This document shows, piece by piece, positions 25,177 through 64,000 of a stretch of 64,000 nucleotides of DNA. The DNA is taken from contig OZ026846.1 of assembly GCA_964023205.1 (NCBI GenBank), positions 36,476,194 through 36,540,193 on the forward strand, written 5' to 3'. Made by a program: the position numbers and the translations under genes. The notes below the pieces were generated by a model, which was not told the DNA's origin, searched no databases, and was given only the letters and a program-made list of their open reading frames with translations. Position 1 is the stretch's first letter. Every line of letters starts with the position of its first letter. The stretch is from Lutraria lutraria. Lineage: Eukaryota; Mollusca; Bivalvia; Venerida; Mactridae.

Positions 25177-26690
25177 GTAATAATAATAATAATAATAAAG
25201 ACTTTATTTTACGAGGAAACTTATTTGACAATATACTAAACAATCAATCTTCCATAAGATCCTCAACAATGAACAATGAACTAGAAAAATAACTATGCCA
25301 AGAAAATAATGATATTTGATATTTTGGCCCCTATGATGTCTCACAATATAAGTTGAAAAATTCATAAAAGAGTGTCAGTGAAAAGATTTGAAAAAAACAC
25401 AAAAAAACTGAGGTATACCTATGCATAATTATAGAAACTTTATCAAGACAATATCTACAGCTGTAATTAAACAAAAACGCTTAATCCGATATAGACACAC
25501 CATAGGAGCCAGCGTATCATTATACATGTGAACGACATAATCAATATACTTGAAGCAATGGCATTTTAAAAACATAATACACAAAGGAATAATTTTGCAG
25601 ACGGATATATAGATTTTTATACCTGCAATAGTAATGTTTGCATGAAGTTTGCTAGCCAGTCATTAGGTTGTAGCAATAGCATGGGATGTTTCAAAGTATG
25701 ATGGCTTCACCCAGCGTAGATATAAAGTTTTAAAATGTTGAATAGAAGTAGAGTTTTTGATGTAAAGAGGGATAGAATTCCATATTGAGGTGCCAGAGAA
25801 AACAAAAGTATGGCGAAATAACTCGGTGTTGGGTTTTGGACTGTACAATTGGTATGTAGAAGAAGAACGTAACAGTCGTGAATGAATATCTGTAGTAAAT
25901 GTAAATGCATTCTGAAGATAATCTGGTGCATCTCCTCTGAGAGTCTTGTACATTTGGATAGCTTTCTGATAAATAACACGCTCATGAAATGTCATCCATT
26001 TAAGTTTTGAAAATAGAGCAGTTGAAGGAGTAGAATAATCGCTATCAAGAATTACTCTAGCCGCTCTTTTCTGGAATTTTATAAGTTTATCTTCAAGACT
26101 GCTAGTACAATTTCCCCATATAATACAGCAAAAGTCAAAATGGGGAAGAATGTATGCATTATAAAAACGTTTTCTAGTTTCAATCGAAAGAAAGTTTTTA
26201 ATTCTAGATAAGAGGTACAAATAGGAATTACATTTCTTTATCACATTATTGATATGGTCTGCCCATGATAGGCTATCGTTAATTGTGATACCTAATAGCT
26301 TTGCTGATGAAGTAGCTTCAATTGAATTACCTTGAAAAGGAATGTTGATATTGGATTCAACAATTTGATGTTTATTTCGTTTACTTGTTATAAATAAAAC
26401 CTTGGATTTTTTAGAATTAATAGACATTTGATTAAGTTTACACCACTGATCAGCATGCAATAAATCTCTGGTAAGTGAAAGTATTACATGATCTAAAGAC
26501 TTGCTGTGAGTTGATAAGGTGGTATCATCAGCAAATATGGCGGCAATAGAATGTGAAAGTGACAGAGGCAAGTCATTGATATATATCAAAAACAATAGCG
26601 GGCCAAGAACTGAGCCCTGTGGAACACCTGCTAAAACATTACCAGGGCCAGAATATTTGCCAGATATAATGTGTGTATTTAGAGGACACT
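25177..26690 (-). mobile_element. 5'-truncated LINE of a second family with (TAA)n tail
   Basis: The minus-strand open part begins within the reverse transcriptase: HIISGKYSGPGNVLAGVPQG followed by SVLGPLLFLIYINDLP, then AAIFADDTTLST and a long thumb and C-terminal region. It ends at a stop at 25663. The non-coding 3' part finishes with AATAAAG and a TAA/ATT microsatellite (25178-25198), a common LINE terminus. The 5' side is cut at about 26690. The codons look intact from there to 25663. GVPQGSVLGPLLF and FADDT place it with CR1/L2/Jockey-like elements, a family different from the neighbour. Confidence 0.92.
25663..26690 (-). pseudogene. Partial LINE reverse transcriptase (GVPQGSVLGP...FADD)
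   Basis: Coding remnant of the truncated element. The initiating ATG at 26595 lies inside the reverse transcriptase fold, so it is not a natural start. FADD is at about residues 21-24 from that ATG. Conserved later segments are KLLGITINDSLSWADHI, YNAYILPHFDFCCIIWGN and FQKRAARVILD, all standard in CR1/L2/Jockey-type thumb and C-terminal regions. No frameshift is seen, so the copy is fairly young or was truncated at insertion. Confidence 0.92.
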
Positions 26691-29600
26691 AGAGGTATCT
26701 AGTGTGATTCTCATTAAATATTGGTGAATATTCAGTCACTATATGAGATCATATCTTGAATAACGCGGGTCTACCTATCTGATTTTTAATGACAGAATAT
26801 GCTTAAAATATTAAACTCTTTCGTTGGAGATATTTTGTTTGGAATCTAAAAAAAATTTTCAGTACGAGTATTGCACGCATTCTTTAGTTAAGGAATTTCC
26901 TAATAAGAAAAGGCTGCGAAGCAGCAGACGACTTCAAGGAAATGAAGAAGCAGACACAATGTTGTTTTATACATTGTACTTACAGAATTTTATACTTCAA
27001 ACAAGATAATTCAAACCAAATTGGTCAATGTTTTAAAATAAATGCATATTTTATCACTAGCGGGCAAATGAATAGGCCTCCATAATACAAAATGTGAACT
27101 CATTGACCAAATAAATATCAATAATATTTTCCCAGCCATAAAAATAACCCCACTAAAATTATTCCGTGGGTTGCATTGAGTTTACCAACGTTCATTAGAA
27201 ATTTAGATAGTGAACCTCACAGTCACTAATAGTTCTAATAAATGTCAGCAATTAATATCGAGGTAAATCATGTGACTCGTAAAAGAACCTCTCGCTACAA
27301 TCAAATTTTTATGCCCCAGCGATTGGAAATGGAGGAAGGGAATTAAGTATTACACAATCATGTCTCATGTTCAAATTTTGGTTTCCGAGTAATAACTCAG
27401 ACCATATTTCATGGATTAGTTTCATACTTTACGAGAAGATGTACGATATTAAAATATAGGCCAATTTCGATTTCCTTCTAGGATCATCGAACATATTTCT
27501 AGTTTTCGTTTCACTCTTAATTTACATCGTAAAGAAGTACATTTCAGATGATAGCAACATTGCACACCACATTATGGTTCTTCGTCAACAAGTTCATTCG
27601 CCAGTGTGAAACACGACGGGTTAAACATTGGAAAACTTCTATATCGTAAACCAATACATTAAAAAGTGGTTCGACAAAAAGTTAACACAAATACCATGTC
27701 ATCGATTCAGACGAAATTAAAAGTCAGCCATCATGAGGTATAATGTTAACTTGTTTGTAATAAACACGCGTACAATATAATTAATTTTAAAAGTAACTCT
27801 CCAAAATGGATAGACTCATTGATAGCGTAGGTTGATAGTGATGTTTCTAAAAATGTATTCCACTTGTGTCAATGTGTTACGTATACTGTAATGGATGAAA
27901 CATTTATCTCATGGCCACATTTTCCATCTTGGTGTGTTGGTACATTGTCCTTATTGCAAAAAGTGCATGAGCACCCGGCTGTGCATACAAAATACAAATG
28001 TAACTGAGCGAAGCCGTAACTCATACCTTTGAGAAGCACAAAGTCTGTATTACGATTGGTACAAGTGTATGACAATTATTATCATTTGGGTTTAACACCG
28101 TAGTTCAAACATTGTTTTCAGTTATACACCCTACCTGCTTGCACGGACTGTATTCTATTACTAGAATACCCTTCCAGAAGGAACCAGCAACTACTTCACA
28201 TGTTAAACAAACTCGACATTTTTGTCAATACCCTTCCGGGTTACAAATACAGCGCATTTACCACTAGAACACGGCCGCTGCCTTAAGTGCATGACAAGAT
28301 ATATTTATAAGAGTTGTGGTACACACTGAAAGGTAGTAAATCATTTAAAAAAAGGATATGATTGAGCGAATTCTACAGCTCTGACCAACTTTGGGCTTAT
28401 GGAGACATCTGAATACCGTCCAGTCTACTTCTTGTACGCTAATTTGAGTTAACTCTAGAAGTATTAAGAAGCAATTATCTGTCTTTTCCTCTCGGTATCT
28501 GGCAACAAAGCCAAAATCGTTCCAAAATAATTTCTTCATAATAATTAATAAAATAATCAGTAAGTAAAAAAAAATGTCTATGGAATAGCGAACAGGAACG
28601 TGAATGTCGCCATATTGTTAATGGTTGCATGTTCTATTTTGTGATATATCTCTCAATTGCGGTCATATAACATTATTTTGTGTACAGCTAACCGTCAAAC
28701 CTTCTCATTATAAAAACTACTTTTTTCTAACCGAGTTAAAGTGTTTTTCTTTTTATTATCTAACTTGATAATTAGACCATCGCGGTATAAGACCGTTTAA
28801 TGATAGTCCAAAGATGGTCTTTCTATCAAGGTCTGGCTGTATACAATGTTCTCTTAATGTTACACCAATCAGTCCAAACGAACACACACAGAACACATGG
28901 CTCATAAAAAAGTATTTTACGTGCATATGGTCAAGGGTGACAGGGCTAATGTTCTTGTATATAGGTCACCAATAAAAAATATTACCCGCATTTTAGCATA
29001 ACCAGGATGGTTTTATTGCCTTGAATAACACTTGCTTTGGCGTAAAGTCTTTCTTGGTCAACTCATCGGGATACATAACGAGGCAGCTTATTCCTTTATG
29101 AATAGTTATAATAAGTAACATGTACAATGTGATGAAAAACATACGCTTGATTATTGTCTATATAAGCCTGGTTCTCCACACTCAGACACACAGGGAATTG
29201 ATAAATAACAATTAAAAGAAAAAGGCATGAGGGAAACAAAAACAACAAACACAAAAAAGGAATAAATTGTAATTACTTGATAATACGCGAGTAGCAAGAA
29301 GGAAAGAACTGTGCCAAGAACGACTGAAGCATACATGTAGGCAACACCAGAATAACACATTGTAAAACAATGATTAGAACAAGAAATTGATGAAGAAAAG
29401 GGAACAGTCCGCAGACGTTATTGAATAACTGTAAAATGAGCAAAGTATAGAATATTCTATAACCCTTTGAGCATTACTTCATGTTATATGCCCCAGTGTC
29501 TATCTTAAGCAAACCTAGTGGTTTTATTACCACAACATAAAACAATACAAGTCACTGAGGCCAATGAATATTCAAAAGGTTACCAAAACGGACGGCGATC

Positions 29601-31634
29601 CTATGTTTGTTTGTATAAGCCAGCTTGACTACGATATAACATCGAAATGACACGTCATCATCCATCTTTAACGGCTATTTTTTATACTGAATTTGGACAG
29701 GCCATCCTGAACATGGGAGAGACGATGCTCAATAAAAACTATTTCTACTCCAGAAACAGTCAATTCTATTAGACATACCGTCTTCATGCTACATCAATAC
29801 ACTAGTGTCGTTTGAAATGTTGACCGTTGCACCCCCACCCAAACGTGTTCATTAGCTGGCTTGGAAAAAACGGACTCTTGGGAATTTAGTATTATGGAGT
29901 ATTAATCCATATTTAATATAAACAAAATAGATCACAGTGTCTTATTATACTTAATCATATATCCTCTATGCAGTCGCATAGATCTAACAAAGCATTATAC
30001 TTATTTTTTGTTAACGCGTAGCTAAGCCATACTTAACTGCAATTATATTTCTGACATGCTAAATTACGTTTATTGATTAGATTCTAAATAAGAAACCATA
30101 ATTTCTCAGAGTCTGATTCCACAGAGTCAGTCTGGTCGTGTTTCGGTCTGACCAAGTTTTACACTCCTGTCTTAATTTAACAATACTAGTAGTTCTCCAA
30201 TCTCTACTTTCAACTGTTTGTTTAAACTTTGAATAGTCTTACCAAACTAGAATTATATTATTTCCGTAATATCTCGGTCTGCGAAATCGCCCTTGGAACT
30301 CTTGAATTGTGTTCTAGATACAGCAAAACATGAAAATAAAGATGCTGATAAAAAGTGAGTATTTGTTAACAGTGTATAATGCCACTGTAACCTATCAAAT
30401 CTGAGTGAATACTGATATTTTGACTGTGAAAATGATGTGTCTTTATTGTAAGAAGTGTAAAAGGTAATACAATATAGAGTATCGTCTCTATCTGATTGTA
30501 TGCCCATTTTGTACAGTTTTTCAGTATAGCAATGACAGCAGTTTCACCTAAGTAGTATTCCTGGATTCTGTACCAGTGATAACCATGCTCTCCACATGTG
30601 ACAGCCAACTTCCTCTCATATCAGCAATGGTAGAAGAATTGCCTTAGATAAATGTCTTCAAACATATATCATCGAGAACTTGTCCTATGTTCAGAGCTAA
30701 GAACCCAAGGGGCATAGACCAATACTCGACTCTTTAGAGCCAAGCATCATATGGATGACATTATAATATTGTCATCAACAAAAATACAAATAAAGATTTT
30801 GAAATCACACTTATAATGTTGTCAAACTATATCTATGTTTCTTCATTCATACGCCAATGATTTTGCGTGCATATTGCCCAATGAGAATGTGTGATATTAC
30901 AATCATGTGATATGAGGGAATTGTATCGTTTTGTTTCATAATTACTATTATATGAAAGTTACTAAGAACCAATCAATCTCCTTAGTGTTCCATTCTTGTC
31001 AAACAATTACGTTCTAACATCAAAGACTCATTTTGTCATAACAGCAGAGCAATAATACAAGTACCATTGTACGTCATAGCCACGCCGCTTTTTGCATTTT
31101 AATTTTGTAGAACAAAATATCAACAAATGTTATCTGAATTATGATGTATTATTATCAAAATTAGAATTCCCCATGGTATTAATTACAGGAAGTACAACTA
31201 ATTTTATAAATTACAAAACAAAATATGGAACAAATGAATATTTTAGTGAGTTATGTAATACACTAATAATACCAGCATTTAACTTGAAACTTAGAATATA
31301 ATATTGAACAAATGTAATGGAATGCATTTCGAGTGCTTAAAGAGCATAAAGAACGAGCATGTTTAGTATTCTCAAACTGATCTCTCTGGAAACATGATTC
31401 ACGGCCCCGAAGGAATACATTTTGAGAATTGTCCTTTAGAAAGAATCTCATGTCATATGTTAAAAGTATTTGGGATAAAAAAATATAATTAATCAATTTA
31501 AAGCTTTTATTCATTCAGATAATTACGTTTACGTGTTTAGAATATTGTATTATTATATCCATCATTGTTCATCATACTTGACATGTCAATGTTTATTCTT
31601 GTATTCTTTTCCCTAGGCTTACAGGCATTTTCAC
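26691..31634. other. No confident gene
   Basis: AT-rich. A cysteine-rich minus-strand frame at 27869-28075 (CTAGCSCTFCNKDNVPTHQD) and a diverged fragment at 30555-30670 were noted but not supported as genes. No transposon ends were recognised. Confidence 0.5.
30555..30670 (+). pseudogene. Diverged relative of the 15739-15960 open frame
   Basis: AGTATTCCTGGATTCTGTAC matches AGTATTCCTGGATTCTATAC at 15785 on. The translated similarity continues as QPTSSHISNGRRIALDK against QQTSPHNIAYGGSRRVSLR, with an in-frame stop between. This indicates a dispersed repeat or a duplicated pseudogene. Confidence 0.35.
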
Positions 31635-31850
31635 CCGCCTCCATGGTCACCATGACTTCAATTCACTGTAACCTCTCACTGATAGAGGGTCGATAGTTCG
31701 AGCCTCACTACCAACGATGTCTCTTTCTGTGAGAAAATAGGCAGTTTCTTACGAAGGATGGGAGTCTAGTACTGGTTCTTCCCAAGAATGATGGTTAGGT
31801 GAACTGTCCGCCTCATATGACTGACAGTTGAAAAGGAGCATAAAACTCTC
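31635..31850 (+). mobile_element. tRNA-derived SINE family A copy
   Basis: Begins GCCTCCATGGTCACCATGAC, has ATTCACTGTAACCTCTCACT, the B-box-like ATAGTTCGAGCCTCACTACC, and the tail body TCTAGTACTGGTTCTTCCC then GGTTAGGTGAACTGTCCGCC. Four copies are in the window; this one is in plus orientation. Confidence 0.82.
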
Positions 31851-33895
31851 TATATAATTATATAAAAAAATCAAAGGCATTTTCAACAATATTTCAGTAA
31901 CATATGGTGGCCCAATCACATAACAATAGTCTTTGACTGTGTACATACATGTGTGTTTGTATTAGAACAAGACAACAAATAAGAACAAGGTGAATTAAAT
32001 AAATTTGATATGGACTTATTAGGTAATTATTGCAAAATATATTTCTAAGGGGAAGTTTTCACAACAAATAAACTTAATAGGCACAAGGAACACAGAGTTG
32101 ACATTTCTAAAATGCTTTAATAAAACAATGTATACCCTACAACTAATATTAAAAAAAATACAAATGAAACACAAATACACAAAACGTATGAAGATGTATC
32201 AAAGTATAATGCATACCCCTAACGTAGCCATTATAAACAAGAGGGCCAAGATGGCCCTTTATTGTCACCTGAGAACAAAGTCAAAATAATTAATGAACAG
32301 ATAATATAGTTTCCAACTCGTATAAGCCATTTTTATGTAGATTTTGAGATCAAAACCTACAATGAAGGTATAATACTGTTAAACAAGCTAAACATAGCAA
32401 ATTTTCTAATCCAAGGGCCCATAACTCTTAAAGTTCTGGTCCGATTCCACCCATAACTGAACTTGTCCAATACCGTAAGGTCATAAACATTCATTGTAAA
32501 TATGATTAGGATCGGTGAATAAATGAATGCACTAGAGTGTAAACAAACTCACATGTAGCAAATTTTCTAAGTCAAGGGCCCATAACTCTTGAAGTTTCGG
32601 TCCGATTCCGCCCATAATCGAACTTGTCCAAGATATTTTGGTTATACACATTTACTGAAAATATGATTAGGATTGGTGAATAAATGAAGGTGCTAGAGTG
32701 TAAACAAGCTAAATATAGCAAATTTTGTAATTCAAGGGCCCATAACTCTAAAAGTTATTGTCCGATTTTACCCATAATCGAACTTAGCCGAGACATTGTG
32801 GCCATATACATTGTGGGCAAGTTTAATCACGATTCGTTAAGAGCTGCATATGCTAGAGTGTAAACAAACTAATTGTGGACGCACGACGTACGACGGACGC
32901 CGGACATTCAACGATCCTAAAAGCTCACCTGATGAGCTAAAAAATGGAAACAACTTAAAAAAGATGCTGCATTCAATATGTGCATATACCCCCTGGTTGC
33001 ATGTTTAACAAAATATTTTGAATCTAAATAAGGTCAATGTTTAAAAGTAGAAAACAAATTTCAAAATACAGAATTGCCTCATACTTTCTGTATAGGATAA
33101 AAAACGATCGCATAACTGCACCAAACATTGTTAAAACAACCAAAATCAACACAGGTAAGCACTGTTGGTTCTTGCAGAAACAGTAAAAAGTATAGTTTGT
33201 TTATAACCCAAAGCTTTGAGCACATTTTCTATAGACTAAATCACTAAAAAAAAAGAAACAATATAAAATGCATACAAAAACTGATGAAACATTATTAACT
33301 ACAATATATCACAGTTAGACTTGTCAAGACAATGTTATGTTACTTTTTAATACAGGCACAACCACTACACTTTACTAATTAAAACTAAACTCCAACTTTC
33401 TAACATAATGATTTAGTATGTACTAATATTGGGCAATAACGTTAAACAAAAGTCTACGAACTTGAGACATTATTGTACTTTCAATAATTTACCAAACTTC
33501 AAGCCTATTTTTTTTCAAAGGAAACATCCATATTTTTAAGTCACAAACACAATTCTGAACAATCTAAATTAATAACGTAGATCTACTTATACTTATTTGA
33601 CTGAGACACATCTGAGGTTGTGCTTTTGCATTCATAAATGTTTGCAATAAATGATTTTCTGTCAGACGTATTATTTTCACGTCATGAAAATCATAAACAC
33701 GTTAAGAACCAAACATCTTTGATGATAAAGAACAAAACACCATTTGTGAGGTCAGAGATATTTGCCTAGCAGAAATGTTCGCTAAAATAAGTCATATACT
33801 AATTAAATGCAAACATTTCTACAACACAAACTTAACCACTGAAGCAGTACCTATTTAACATTAAAGCTGCACGAGATTCAAGATCAGTTCTTTTT
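31851..33895. other. Region below the CHD1L stop: likely 3' UTR start, then repeat element
   Basis: The CHD1L transcript must end somewhere here. An ATTAAA (minus sense; TTTAAT on plus, near 33346-33351) is a possible poly(A) signal, not proven. The modular element at 32237-32942 lies in the same stretch. No second gene recognised. Confidence 0.4.
32237..32942 (+). repeat. Complete modular tandem-repeat element (three ~160 bp units)
   Basis: Begins with the palindromic terminus AAGAGGGCCAAGATGGCCCT, has three modules starting AGCAAATTTT at 32396, 32557 and 32717 (each AAGGGCCCATAACTCTT then GGTCCGATTCCACCCATAA), and ends with ACGACGGACGCCGGAC and AGCTCACCTGATGAGCT. It lies just below the CHD1L stop codon and could be inside the 3' UTR. 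Confidence 0.85.
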
Positions 33896-63696
<29,801 letters not shown>

Positions 63697-64000
63697 CTAT
63701 AAATACAACACACTCACTTCATTGGCTACACTTAGGTATCGATCAATTATTGATAAATGAAGATATGCATAATATAATAAAATCATAAGGATCTATGAGT
63801 AAATAGTCAGTACATATTAATATACAATATACTGATATGCTATGGACATATTTTGTCTCTTTCTTTCACTGGCGTATGATGATTGAATGACCCAATCTCA
63901 ATTAAATCTAATCAACAGTTTTATTAAAATTATGAAACAAACACTATAAGTAATATCACAAGTGATTTAATACATTTTGAGTAGTATACCAGTCAAAATG

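Noticed and set aside
25707..25985. 92-codon minus-strand frame inside the truncated LINE
   Set aside because: Overlaps the real reverse transcriptase frame in another phase; no independent support.
27869..28075. Cysteine-rich minus-strand frame (CTAGCSCTFCNK)
   Set aside because: The cysteine spacing fits no domain I know and no signal peptide or partner exon is visible.

Overview
The window looks like AT-rich animal (metazoan) chromosomal DNA, most likely from a bivalve mollusc or a close relative. It has spliced genes with long introns, very low coding density, LINEs, tRNA-derived SINEs, many small inverted-repeat elements, and 150-170 bp modular tandem repeats of a kind I associate with bivalve genomes. 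The bivalve call is an inference from repeat style and from the CHD1L protein; no species can be named. There is nothing prokaryotic, no operon and no CRISPR array.

Right half (33.9-64.0 kb, minus strand): one large gene, the orthologue of CHD1L/ALC1, a SNF2-family chromatin remodeller that is activated by poly(ADP-ribose) in DNA-damage signalling. I placed 21 exons by splice signals, reading phase and similarity to the family. The 5' exons (Walker A motif) lie beyond 64000. In transcript order the exons give the second half of the ATPase domain, the helicase C-terminal lobe, an acidic linker, a charged helix and the macro domain, and then, unusually, a C-terminal BRCT domain ending at a stop codon at 33896. 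Reading phase is continuous at every junction except one inside the macro domain, where at least one exon is missing. A 200-N assembly gap (40098-40297) lies in that intron and may hold it. The introns carry several elements: a 3.5 kb long-inverted-repeat element with a dead Tc1-like transposase, a 1.15 kb inverted-repeat element built from six tandem modules, an 0.83 kb inverted-repeat element, a 48-bp minisatellite, a 19/24-bp array touching a splice donor, and several MITEs and SINEs.

Middle (21.1-26.7 kb, minus strand): two non-LTR retrotransposons in the same orientation. One is nearly full length (endonuclease, reverse transcriptase, C-terminal CCHC) with two frameshifts and two in-frame stops. 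The other is a 5'-truncated copy of a different family with a (TAA)n tail.

Left part (1-21 kb) and 26.7-33.9 kb: mostly AT-rich sequence in which I recognise no confident host gene. It holds MITEs (5848-6111, 6460-6618, 15970-16246), copies of a dispersed MITE with CAGTCAAACCTGTG ends, modular tandem-repeat elements (2590-3015, 8880-9936, 32237-32942) and a diverged inverted repeat pair (about 7597-7925 and 17935-18235). Three weak protein-like open frames (5591-5842, 11089-11298, 15739-15960) are recorded with low confidence.
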